Shown here piece by piece: positions 26,295 to 34,833 of a stretch of DNA of 42,984 nucleotides; the first letter of the stretch is position 1, and each line of letters starts with the position of its first letter. The position numbers were made by a program, and so were the translations under genes. A model generated the notes under the pieces. The model did not search any database. It had not been told where the DNA came from and saw nothing but the letters and a program-made list of their open reading frames with translations. This DNA is from Deltaproteobacteria bacterium (GTDB lineage: Bacteria > Desulfobacterota > Binatia > HRBIN30). The stretch is taken from contig JACQEN010000200.1 of the NCBI GenBank assembly GCA_016200585.1, positions 1 through 42,984 of the forward strand, in the 5' to 3' direction.

Positions 26295-28433
26295 GTGCTC
26301 GATCAGCGTGGTTCGGAGTCGGTGAGCCGCCGTGCCATCGTTCAGGCGCTCGTTCTAGGTTTGTGCTCGGGCGCGTTGTTCTGGGTATTTTATCGCGTCT
26401 TCACGGTGAAGTTCCCGCTCAATTTCGTCAGCCCGATTTATTCAGCGGTGCCGTTGTTCGGAATCCCGCTGGGCCTTGCTCTGGCTCGCCGTTCGCCCGC
26501 TCCCGGTTTGCGCGCCACGATCTTGATGGGCGTTGGAATCGCCCTCTTTGCCGTTTCTGCGCTCGCCTACAAGGACAAGTCCGTTCACTATCTGCTTTTC
26601 GGCGCCTACTACGACTATCCAGCCCCGACGAGCGCGTGGGTGACCCGTGGGTTGCTGGCATCGGTCCCACTGGCGATCGTACCCTTTTTGGTGACCACCT
26701 GGACGTTCGCGCGGCTACCGAGCTTGTCGCGTCGGTTCACGACACAGGTGCTCGTCCTCGGTATCGGTGGCGGTGTCTTGTTGGCAGAGCTCTTCACCCC
26801 GACTCTCGGTGCCTATTCGATTCTCATCGCGATGTGCGCTCTTTGCGCGGTCTTCCTACCCGACTGGCGCATCGGGCTGGCCACGGCCGCGATAGTCGGG
26901 GTCGCAGGGACCGCCATGTATCACCCGCTCGAAGCCATCTTCACTTGGCAGCTCAGAGAGTACAAGCGGGTCGAGACGTATTGGACGCACCACTACAAGT
27001 GGGATTGGATCGAATTCGACAAAGGGCATTGTGTCGGCGGCGTGCACAACGAGATCATGATCCACTACTCGTGCGACGTGCCGGAGAAGCTGCCGCTGAC
27101 GCACTTGAAGATGGCCGACGCGATCTCGAATGGTCCGATCCGGCGCGAGCACGTGGCCAGTCTGGGACGTTCCGACGGCATCATCGCGGCAGCTCACAAA
27201 TTCAAGAACCCGAACCTCAAGCACTTCGTGGCGGTCGAAAACGACGAGCGCGTCGTCCACGACATGCTGGAGCGCTACACGCATCACGAAGGCGACATCT
27301 TCACGACCAGCCCCAGCATCGAGCTGGTGGGCGGAAGCGAACGACTCTGGCTCCAACGCACGAAGGAAAAGTTCGACGCGATCTACCTCGATGGTATCGG
27401 CTTGATGCTCGTACCGTTCCCGTTCACGGTGATTCAGCAGGAGAACTATCTGTTCTCGGCCGATGCCTATCGCCGAATCTTCGATGATCTCTTGACACCG
27501 AACGGCGTGCTCATCGTCGATCGCGGCACCACGGTAAACGGCGAGTCGAAAGATCTGGCGGCCGGACTACCCGAAGACGTTCAAGTGCGAACCCTGTTCA
27601 CCAAGATTCCCACCTACCCGCTCACCGGTTTGCCGCTCGTTTATATCATCGCTTCACGGAACGGAGCAGAGCTCGACCGAATCGTCGGCGAGCTGGTCAA
27701 GGGCAACCTCTATGGGCGAGATGATTTCCTCGCCGCGGAATCGCGCCGGCGCTGGAGCTCGGACGATCGGCCGATGTTCCAACCGGGCTCGATCAACGCC
27801 ATGATGGTAGTTATGTCGCCGGTCGCACTGCTGACGCTCGTCTTCGTCGTGTTGATCCTCAACAAGCAGGTTGGCAGTTGGGTGAATCGCGATGTCGGGC
27901 AGCAGCTTCTGCTGGGCGTTCTCTTTTCGACGATTGCCATATGGCTAACGGCACGTGGAGCGCGTGCGTTCGTGGCCGGTCCGCAAATGGGCTTCGCCTA
28001 CTCCTTCGCATCGATGTTCGCCGGAGTTGGCTGCGGGCTTCTGGTCACGCGGAACTGGCGTTCACAGGCTTCGACGATTGCAACTTTGGCGGCATGCGCG
28101 GTTGCTTTCGCGATTCAACTCGTCTGGCCGTTCGAGCCGGCGGTCGCGTTGGGCGCTTCGGTGTGCGGCGGCTTAGGCCTTGGCGCACTGGCCACCGGAA
28201 GTCGGTCATCGACATCATCGTCTCCGGAAGGTCTCGAGCTGATGCTCGGAATTCTGCTCGGCATTTGGGTCTTTCAGTTGGCCCTCTTGTTTGCCGGCTT
28301 TACGCTGCTGGCGGTCTGCGTTTCCGCGATTCTTGCGTTACAAGCTGTTTACCTTCGGCAAGCGCCCCTTGCCTCACGCTCCTCCTCGACAGCCACCGGC
28401 TTCGCGCCACGCATCTCTGCGTTCGGAGATTGA
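26295..28433 (+). CDS. Polytopic membrane protein with spermidine-synthase-like domain
   Basis: 712 residues in three parts. Helices lie at about 15-205, then a cytoplasmic or periplasmic domain at about 215-470, then six or so helices at 505-690. The middle domain has a methyltransferase/SpeE-like order: EHVASLGRSDGIIAAAHKF at 285-303 in the place of the glycine-rich SAM loop, FVAVENDERVVHDML at 311-325 with an acidic end of strand 2, FDAIYLDGIG at 360-369 and the GVLIVDRG strand. Such membrane-bound spermidine-synthase-like proteins are common but mostly of unknown function. The glycine-rich motif is weak, so catalysis is uncertain. GTG 26295 is the longest start; GTG 26322 has GGAG close upstream. 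The stop TGA at 28431 lies in a TTGACA that could serve the next gene. Confidence 0.7.
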   Translation: MLDQRGSESVSRRAIVQALVLGLCSGALFWVFYRVFTVKFPLNFVSPIYSAVPLFGIPLGLALARRSPAPGLRATILMGVGIALFAVSALAYKDKSVHYLLFGAYYDYPAPTSAWVTRGLLASVPLAIVPFLVTTWTFARLPSLSRRFTTQVLVLGIGGGVLLAELFTPTLGAYSILIAMCALCAVFLPDWRIGLATAAIVGVAGTAMYHPLEAIFTWQLREYKRVETYWTHHYKWDWIEFDKGHCVGGVHNEIMIHYSCDVPEKLPLTHLKMADAISNGPIRREHVASLGRSDGIIAAAHKFKNPNLKHFVAVENDERVVHDMLERYTHHEGDIFTTSPSIELVGGSERLWLQRTKEKFDAIYLDGIGLMLVPFPFTVIQQENYLFSADAYRRIFDDLLTPNGVLIVDRGTTVNGESKDLAAGLPEDVQVRTLFTKIPTYPLTGLPLVYIIASRNGAELDRIVGELVKGNLYGRDDFLAAESRRRWSSDDRPMFQPGSINAMMVVMSPVALLTLVFVVLILNKQVGSWVNRDVGQQLLLGVLFSTIAIWLTARGARAFVAGPQMGFAYSFASMFAGVGCGLLVTRNWRSQASTIATLAACAVAFAIQLVWPFEPAVALGASVCGGLGLGALATGSRSSTSSSPEGLELMLGILLGIWVFQLALLFAGFTLLAVCVSAILALQAVYLRQAPLASRSSSTATGFAPRISAFGD

Positions 28434-28460
28434 CACAGAAATTGCGACGAGCCCCGTAAT
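28430..28460 (+). promoter_or_regulatory. Possible promoter overlapping a stop codon
   Basis: A perfect -35 hexamer TTGACA (28430-28435) contains the TGA stop of the preceding gene. CGTAAT (28455-28460, 4 of 6) follows at a 19-base spacing. It would give a leader of about 58 bases before ATG 28525. Confidence 0.25.
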
Positions 28461-28524
28461 GCATTGGGCACAGGTTTCCCGCCGGCTATCGTGACCGAAC
28501 CGCTCCTCGTTTTGCTCTAACCAG

Positions 28525-30282
28525 ATGAACGTACCGATTGGCGAAAGGATCTTTGGTCCTTTCTTGAAGGTTGCGCCGCGACACACGTGGTCCCGATTCC
28601 TGGTGCTCGCTGTCGATGTGGCGGTCTTCAACCTCATCTTCTACGAGACACTCCGGTCGCTGCTGCTGGAACCCCTCGGCTACACGACAGCCGCCGGTAC
28701 GATGGCGTGGCTGGCAGCATTCGCGAGCCTCCTGTTCCTTCTACACGGATTGAAACCGCGCCAGGGAGCCCCACGTCTCGCCGGCTTGATGTTCGAGATC
28801 GTCATCTTTGCCGGGATCTTCGGTCTCGCCGCGTACGCCGCCAGCTTTACAACCACGGACAAGGGCGTCGACTTTTCGTGGTTGCGCATCGAGATCGTCA
28901 AAACCCCGCTGTGGTTCAAGATGTTCGTGAAGGCATGTCCGGGCTTCACAACGTTCGCCGTCGTAGCGGTATCTGTTTTGGCCTGGCGCTGGGTGTCGTC
29001 GCCGCAGAGCAGATTTGTCCGGCTTGCACCCGGTATCGCCGTCGCGGCCTTCATCCCGGCGATTGTCGCCACCTTCCTGCCGATGACCGACGACGGCTCG
29101 AAGTGGCAGTTCTATGTCGTCATGTTCACCGGGCCATTGATCGGATTTTGGATCCTGCTCGCGTGCCGCGCCTCCGTTCTGGCGTTCCGCATGTTTCCCT
29201 TCGTCCTCCATACGGCGTTGATCGCACTCAGCTACATCGGCCTCATACCGGTCAACGCCCTGTCGCCGGAATTCGTCTGCGAGGGCGGCGCATCCCAGCC
29301 AAATCAATTTGGTGTCGCCCGGCTTTTCCCTCCCGACGACAAGAAGCCTGATCCGTCCTTCCGATTCTTGCGCAAGATGATTCTTTCCGACGATCGCGCC
29401 TACTTCAGCTACGGTCCGACCTGCGGCATCTATTCCGTGCAGCGCGACACCGGAGCGCTGCAACAGCTGCCGATGCGCGGTCTGCTGCGCGACATCGGAT
29501 GGAGCAAGGACGGAAACAGTCTTTTTGCGACGAACTGGATGCGCGGTGACTTCATGGCCATCAATGGGGCCACCCTGAAGCCGGTCTGCTCGGCCGATAT
29601 CTTCCACCAAGGAATGGCGACTCCGTGGAGTTTCGTCGTCGATGACACGAGCGACCACGTCTACATGTCCAATATGACTCTGCCGATCGTAGCCGAGCTG
29701 ACGGTGCACATGGATGCGGACGATTGCCGCGTGCACATCGACCGTAGCATCGATTTTCACGCAACCGGCTACACTGGTTTTACGGACGGAGCATACGGAC
29801 TGCACGTCGATCGTAAGCGCGACCGGTTGTACGTCCTCGTCGGCATGCTCGAGGGTAGATTCGAAATGAGCCTCGTAGAGATCGAGTTGAGCTCGTTCAC
29901 GGTTCTGCGCAACGTTCGCATGCCGGCCGGCGCGACGCTGGTGCCGGTACGCGGACGCGACACCGTACTGCTGCCGAGCTACTACCTCGATACGATTTAC
30001 GAGGTTTCGCTGCCGGACATGAAGCTCGTGCGCACGATCGAAGCCGCACCCACCATCACGGCGATCGAACAGGATGAAAAGAGGGGCGTGTTCTACGCAA
30101 CCTCGCGCACGACCGGGGAGCTGATGGTGATCGATGATGCCAGCGGGAAGGTGCTGCGTTCTTTCGCCGTCGGCGCGAAACCCGAAGCCCTGAAACTCGC
30201 CCGCGACGCCGATCAGCTCTTCCTAGGAAGCGGCCGCGGCATCTTTCGCATCGACCTGGCGCGCTTCTGGCCGGCGTCCTGA
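28525..30282 (+). CDS. Membrane protein with C-terminal beta-propeller
   Basis: 585 residues. Six to eight hydrophobic helices occupy about 20-250; the soluble part begins near 255. From about 275 to the end the repeats are regular: YFSYGPTCGIYSVQRDTG, NSLFATNWMRGDFMAING, DHVYMSNM, RDRLYVLVGML, DTVLLPSYYLDTIYEVSLPD, GVFYATSRTTGELMVIDDAS and LFLGSGRGIFRIDL, a YncE-like seven-bladed pattern. There is no CxxCH motif. The gene converges on the cytochrome gene at 30223 and shares 60 bp with it, so the two are neighbours but not one operon. Function is inferred only from the repeated association of this architecture with multihaem cytochromes. Confidence 0.68.
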   Translation: MNVPIGERIFGPFLKVAPRHTWSRFLVLAVDVAVFNLIFYETLRSLLLEPLGYTTAAGTMAWLAAFASLLFLLHGLKPRQGAPRLAGLMFEIVIFAGIFGLAAYAASFTTTDKGVDFSWLRIEIVKTPLWFKMFVKACPGFTTFAVVAVSVLAWRWVSSPQSRFVRLAPGIAVAAFIPAIVATFLPMTDDGSKWQFYVVMFTGPLIGFWILLACRASVLAFRMFPFVLHTALIALSYIGLIPVNALSPEFVCEGGASQPNQFGVARLFPPDDKKPDPSFRFLRKMILSDDRAYFSYGPTCGIYSVQRDTGALQQLPMRGLLRDIGWSKDGNSLFATNWMRGDFMAINGATLKPVCSADIFHQGMATPWSFVVDDTSDHVYMSNMTLPIVAELTVHMDADDCRVHIDRSIDFHATGYTGFTDGAYGLHVDRKRDRLYVLVGMLEGRFEMSLVEIELSSFTVLRNVRMPAGATLVPVRGRDTVLLPSYYLDTIYEVSLPDMKLVRTIEAAPTITAIEQDEKRGVFYATSRTTGELMVIDDASGKVLRSFAVGAKPEALKLARDADQLFLGSGRGIFRIDLARFWPAS

Positions 30283-32397
30283 GCTCAATTCGAGCCCATC
30301 ACGACCGGCGAGCGGAATTTTCGCGGAGAACGACCCGACGACGACGGCCGGCACGGTCGTACTCGGGCCATACGCCCAGTCCAGAATTTCACGATTGAGC
30401 TTGCGGTACTTCCATTCGGCGGCCACCGTGAGAGGACCCTTCACTTCCTCCGGAATGGGGAAGGTGTAACGGTCGCGTATCGGCACACCGGGTTCCATGA
30501 CCCGGTCGACGACGTCGTGCTGCGTTTGCCATACACGGTAGTGTTCGATGCGCTTGCCGTCTTCCCCTACTACACTTCCACCCAGGCGGTGTGCGTCTCC
30601 GGGAATGTTCCCTTTACTATCGGCGAATCCTTGTTCAAAGATGACCCGATCGTCAGCATCGCGTACGCGCACCTCGAGCCAAGCTTCAACCAAATCGAGT
30701 GGCGCAGCCGGAAACCGGTGTCCGACACCGACGTCAGCAGTGAGGATTTCAATGGTGTAGTCGTGACCGGGTCGCGCATCATCCTTGGTTTCGTACAACA
30801 TCCACAGCCAAGTCGCCAAGGCGCGTCCTCCCAGACGCTCCCAGCCACGATTTTCCCAACCGGCGATCGAGAACGGAAATTTTCCATCCATCCAGCGGTT
30901 GACGAGCGCCGCCGCTTCCTGGCGTCCGGCGAAGATGGGAACGGTAACGTTGGCGCCGGGTAGCAAATGACTGCGTACCGAGCCCGACGCCCCGAACTCG
31001 TCGAGCGAACGCATGTGACAGTCGATACAACGCGGCTTGACGAGACCGGTCTGTTGCTCAACCGGAATCTGCTGATGATGGCACGAATCACAGAAGCGGT
31101 CCGTCGCCAACACCGGCGCCGAAAACTCACGAGCGTGGCCAATTGGATTCAGGCGTATGAGAATGGAATCAAGGAACGTCGGGGTGATTTCTTTTCCATC
31201 CCGAAGGAACAGGTTGAGATGCGCCACGGGCGGCTGCAGGGTGTAGCTCGATCGCAACGAATGCTCGGGACCAATCCACACGTCACGCACCATGTGGCAG
31301 AACGAACACGACATGTTTGGCCGTTCGGAGTGCGGCCGCGTATCGTTGGTCACCTTTTCGAATGTCGGCGGACTGTCGGCAGTCCTTTCAAAGAGAACCC
31401 CGGGCGTATGACACCCAGCGCAGATCTTGGTATTCGGCTCGCCAATCTCCGAACGCAGGAGCGCGAGACTCTTTTGCAGATGAGGCGTTTCCGCTGAAAA
31501 TGCATGGTTCGAGTGGCGGAAGCTTTTGACAATTGATTCGTGGCACCCTGCCCCGGTAGCGCATGACGCCGTCAGGTCGAGAGCGACCGGCTCGACACGT
31601 GGGTCGGCAAACGCGATGACGCGTTCGCTTTCGATGCGCTTCTCGATCGGGATGGTAGACAACGGAATGGTGAACGTCGGAGCCGTGGCGTCGGAAATGC
31701 GCTCGATCCCGGCCAACGCCGCCAGCACAAGCGCCGCGACCGTCGTCCATGTCAACGCGGTCCACGCTCGCGGCTGCTCGTCGCGGACTTCCATGCCGCG
31801 TGAGAACAGCGACACGACCGAAGCCCAGATGCGTGGTTGCTCATCGGCAAACGCACGCGACTTTGCAAATACACCTGCAAGCGACAGCAGGATCATCAAG
31901 ACGAACACCGCGGTGAAGGCGATGTTGATGTTACGGTGAAGCAGTACGATGTGCGTGATTCCGCCGCCACGTGACAGCGTCAGCACCGACAAGCCCGACA
32001 GAACGCTCATCGCCCAAAGCCCGAAACCGACGTAGTTGCAGGCGGCAACGAACCATTCCCCCAACTCCAACGCGCGACTCAAGCGCCATAGGCCAACCGT
32101 GAGAATCGCCACGAGGGCCGTCATCAGCCAATAGAATCGCGACGGATCCGCGGTTGCGATACCGGGCACCGCAAACAAGATGCTCAGGGCAATCGGTACA
32201 CCCACCCAGCGCGCCGCCGAGAAGTTCGGCCCGAGACGGCTGAAGCGGCGCCATGCGAAGTAGAACATCACGACCGTAAAGCCGACGCCGAGAAGGGGGT
32301 GCAGCAAAAGGTTCAGCTTGTAGAGTGGACCCCAGCTGTTCAACAACCAGGTAACGAACCCGGACAGAATGAGGGTCAATAGCGCTGGATGGGCCAT
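30223..32397 (-). CDS. Five-haem cytochrome c with membrane domain lacking second His ligands
   Basis: 724 residues. Helices lie at about 7-50, 65-110, 118-142, 150-175 and 213-232. Single histidines stand in two helices (H33 in LLHPLLGVGF, H154 in LLHRNINIAF) where the other cytochromes have His pairs. Haem c motifs are CATGAGCH (279-286, CX5CH if used), CAGCH (326), CSFCH (364), CDSCH (436) and CIDCH (457). The C-terminal beta domain has GHRFPAAPLDLVEAWLEV. DEQPRIW (186-192) and DEQPRAW (206-212) form a small internal duplication in the linker before the last helix. The periplasmic haem domain is intact apart from the first motif. ATG 32397 lies 22 bases from a hairpin in the upstream region. 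Its last 19 codons overlap the opposing propeller gene. Confidence 0.77.
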   Translation of the reverse strand: MAHPALLTLILSGFVTWLLNSWGPLYKLNLLLHPLLGVGFTVVMFYFAWRRFSRLGPNFSAARWVGVPIALSILFAVPGIATADPSRFYWLMTALVAILTVGLWRLSRALELGEWFVAACNYVGFGLWAMSVLSGLSVLTLSRGGGITHIVLLHRNINIAFTAVFVLMILLSLAGVFAKSRAFADEQPRIWASVVSLFSRGMEVRDEQPRAWTALTWTTVAALVLAALAGIERISDATAPTFTIPLSTIPIEKRIESERVIAFADPRVEPVALDLTASCATGAGCHESIVKSFRHSNHAFSAETPHLQKSLALLRSEIGEPNTKICAGCHTPGVLFERTADSPPTFEKVTNDTRPHSERPNMSCSFCHMVRDVWIGPEHSLRSSYTLQPPVAHLNLFLRDGKEITPTFLDSILIRLNPIGHAREFSAPVLATDRFCDSCHHQQIPVEQQTGLVKPRCIDCHMRSLDEFGASGSVRSHLLPGANVTVPIFAGRQEAAALVNRWMDGKFPFSIAGWENRGWERLGGRALATWLWMLYETKDDARPGHDYTIEILTADVGVGHRFPAAPLDLVEAWLEVRVRDADDRVIFEQGFADSKGNIPGDAHRLGGSVVGEDGKRIEHYRVWQTQHDVVDRVMEPGVPIRDRYTFPIPEEVKGPLTVAAEWKYRKLNREILDWAYGPSTTVPAVVVGSFSAKIPLAGRDGLELSSGRRPEARQVDAKDAAAAS

Positions 32398-32418
32398 AGC
32401 GGACGCAGGCGCTCCTCG

Positions 32419-32439
32419 GTGCTCCTAGTGCGGGAGCAC
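32419..32439. promoter_or_regulatory. Inverted repeat upstream of cytochrome gene
   Basis: GTGCTCC (32419-32425) and GGAGCAC (32433-32439) are perfect 7-base arms around a 7-base loop. The repeat lies 22 bases before the cytochrome ATG at 32397, in the 284-base divergent gap to 32682. It could be an operator or a leader hairpin. No U-tract follows on either strand, so it is not a terminator. The rest of the gap shows nothing recognisable. Confidence 0.35.
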
Positions 32440-32681
32440 GACACGAACGAACTCGAAATTTCGGTGCACGGCCGCAGTATCTCCGCCGCTCTGCGGAACG
32501 TCAAGAGCATCGACAGCGGAACGCGGGGCGTAGCCGGAACCGACGAGATTGGAAACGGCCTGGGCTCCGGGCTTGCCAGACGCGACGTTGAGGCGGACCA
32601 GAGACTACCCACAACACGGCAAGCACCAAGCCTTGACTATGGGGAACGAGTCAGTCTACACGCGGCTCCGGGCATCGACTC

Positions 32682-34736
32682 ATGCGGTTCGAAGTCCCCG
32701 GTCGCATACGAATAGAGATGTGGCTACGGGCCTTGCTTCTCGGCTCGACGCTGTTCCTTACCTGCACGGGCGTATCGACGCTGATGTTCTCGGAGCCCAC
32801 AGTAGGCGTGCAGTTCACGCAACTTATGCACGCCCGGGTCGGGGCTGCCTGTGTTGCCCTGGGCACGGTCTATCTCCTTGTGCACATACTCAGCGTCAGC
32901 AGGGGCACGCGCCCGATCCTTCGCATGCTGCCATGGAGACAAGTCCTGCTGATCGCGCTGATTCCCCTGGTCCTCAACCTGCTGGTGTTCCCGCCACCGC
33001 TGGAAGCACATCCGATTTTCAACCGGCTACTGACGTCGACCGCCATCGCCCTTTCCATCGTGTTTGTTGGCTTGGCACGACAGGTGGTCGTGCGCGGCGT
33101 GCGTAGCGTCACCCGGAATGGCGTGGCAGCCTTTCTCGGCGCTGTCATCGCGGCTACGAGCGGCCTGGCTGTCTTCTGGTTACTGCCCAACCCTGCCGCG
33201 GTCGCCAGCAAGTACACCTCGCCGTGGTTCTGGCACGTCATGAGCTCGATGCTCACGCTCGTCCTGGTTCTGCGTCACATCCTCTCGTCGCGGCAACGAG
33301 CGGTCCGAGACCATGCCCTACGGCGATACCAATGGAACGGCAACGTACTGTCTACATCCTTGTCGTTGTCGGTGGCACTTGGCGTGTGGACGATTGTCGG
33401 TGCGAAGGCAGTCACCAGCAGCGTTCGACCGTTCTTGCCCGACCTCGACGCATTGGTGGCCGTCGATCAGGATTTCTTCCCGACGGTCCCATCCATCTGC
33501 CAGCAGTGTCACATTCAGATCGTCGATGGCTGGCGACGTTCGGCGCACGCGCTGGCTGCCGACAATCCTGTATTCACCGCGATGATTCGCGCCCGATCCG
33601 CACGTTTCGGCAACCACAGCGTACGCTTCTGCCTTCGCTGTCACGCACCGCACGCCCCGGATCCAACGCGAGTTGCCCTGGATGTCGTCACGTCGAGCGC
33701 CGGGTATCGCGCCGGTGTGCACTGTATGTCCTGCCATCGCACCAACCCGGGACCCCTGCCACGCGACGGGTCGCTGATTGGATTCCCGCGCGCAGCCGAT
33801 CCGGTGACCTCACTCGCCGAACACGCGGAAGCGGACCTGGGAATATCACTCGACAACGCCGCCTTGCCGTTGATTTCCAGCCGTCTCGATTCACATCGCC
33901 GGCTGTATCGCTTCGCATCGCATTCACCCGAATTATGTCGACCGTGTCACGTCCAGTCGCTCAGCGAGCCGAGCCACGGTCGCTTCGCTGTGCTGCTTCA
34001 GGACCAGTACGGCTCGTGGTCCACGTCACCCGCAGCGGCACAAGGTCGCGACTGCAAGGGATGTCATCTGCCGCGCTACCGATCCGACGGTGACGAGTAT
34101 CAATTTGCCGATCACCGTTTCCTGGCTGCTAGTACCTACATCGCTGCCATCATGCCGGGCGAGCCCGCGAGGGTCGCGGACGTGGTCTCGACTCTGCGCG
34201 GGCACATGCCCACGTTTGGCAGCCCCTTGGATGGCGGTGTCGCCGGCGATTCGCGGCCGCTGCTGGAAATGACGGTCGAACGTGCGCCGCCTGATTCCCA
34301 GAGCACCGTCCTACTCGTCACCACCGAGAACAGAGGCAGGATCGGCCATTCCTTCCCGAACGGCCCCACAGACTTGTTGGAGGTTTGGTTGTCGATTCGC
34401 GGTGTGGATGCAACAGGTCGAATCATCGTCGACCTTGGCCGCGATCGGCCACCGGGTGCGTTGCGCCTTGGTTCAACCTTCGAAGACGCAGCCGGGAATC
34501 CGATCCACGACCACCGCCTGGAAGATATCTCCCGCATCGTTGAACACGGAACCATTCCGGCAAGCGGACGCTTCGAGGTGCGGGTACCCATCGACGGGCC
34601 GGCGGTCTTCCCCGTACATGTAGTGGCCGAGTGGCACTACAGGCGTCTCAACCCGGAGGTCGTCGCCTCGCTCACCGGAATGGAGCTTGATTTGCCTATC
34701 GTCCCAATCGCGAGATTCGAAGGAGATGTCGGGTAG
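32682..34736 (+). CDS. Membrane-anchored five-haem cytochrome c with b-type-like domain
   Basis: 684 residues with the same layout as the 23773 product. Membrane helices fill residues 12-245. His pairs H50/H68 and H185/H199 have the same 18- and 14-residue separations as in that protein, which supports real b-haem sites. Haem c motifs are all CXXCH: CQQCH (273), CLRCH (317), CMSCH (348), CRPCH (419) and CKGCH (458). The C-terminal beta domain carries GHSFPNGPTDLLEVWLSI. The protein should sit in the inner membrane with haems in the periplasm. ATG 32682 is used; ATG 32718 (M13) is possible and has AGAG just before it. A Rieske oxygenase gene and an FG-GAP propeller gene follow on the same strand. 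Confidence 0.8.
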   Translation: MRFEVPGRIRIEMWLRALLLGSTLFLTCTGVSTLMFSEPTVGVQFTQLMHARVGAACVALGTVYLLVHILSVSRGTRPILRMLPWRQVLLIALIPLVLNLLVFPPPLEAHPIFNRLLTSTAIALSIVFVGLARQVVVRGVRSVTRNGVAAFLGAVIAATSGLAVFWLLPNPAAVASKYTSPWFWHVMSSMLTLVLVLRHILSSRQRAVRDHALRRYQWNGNVLSTSLSLSVALGVWTIVGAKAVTSSVRPFLPDLDALVAVDQDFFPTVPSICQQCHIQIVDGWRRSAHALAADNPVFTAMIRARSARFGNHSVRFCLRCHAPHAPDPTRVALDVVTSSAGYRAGVHCMSCHRTNPGPLPRDGSLIGFPRAADPVTSLAEHAEADLGISLDNAALPLISSRLDSHRRLYRFASHSPELCRPCHVQSLSEPSHGRFAVLLQDQYGSWSTSPAAAQGRDCKGCHLPRYRSDGDEYQFADHRFLAASTYIAAIMPGEPARVADVVSTLRGHMPTFGSPLDGGVAGDSRPLLEMTVERAPPDSQSTVLLVTTENRGRIGHSFPNGPTDLLEVWLSIRGVDATGRIIVDLGRDRPPGALRLGSTFEDAAGNPIHDHRLEDISRIVEHGTIPASGRFEVRVPIDGPAVFPVHVVAEWHYRRLNPEVVASLTGMELDLPIVPIARFEGDVG

Positions 34737-34806
34737 CGATCTTTGGCGGCTACCCATTGGTCGTCGCATTCACCGCTCAATTCATTGCGGATGGTCGGAT
34801 CGGCTG

Positions 34807-34825
34807 ATACGGAGGCACAGAGGAA
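34807..34825 (+). repeat. Intergenic ACGGAGGCACAGAGG-type repeat fragment
   Basis: ATACGGAGGCACAGAGGAA resembles the CACGGAGACACAGAGG-type strings that recur between genes in environmental bacterial genomes, and belongs to the same class as the fragment at 20935. It lies nine bases upstream of the Rieske gene and supplies the AGGA (34821-34824) that may act as its ribosome-binding site. Confidence 0.35.
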
Positions 34826-34833
34826 TACCGGGA

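Noticed and set aside
28741-29805. Minus-strand open frame of about 350 codons opposite a propeller gene
   Set aside because: Highly charged with no family resemblance. The plus strand shows membrane helices followed by regular propeller repeats.
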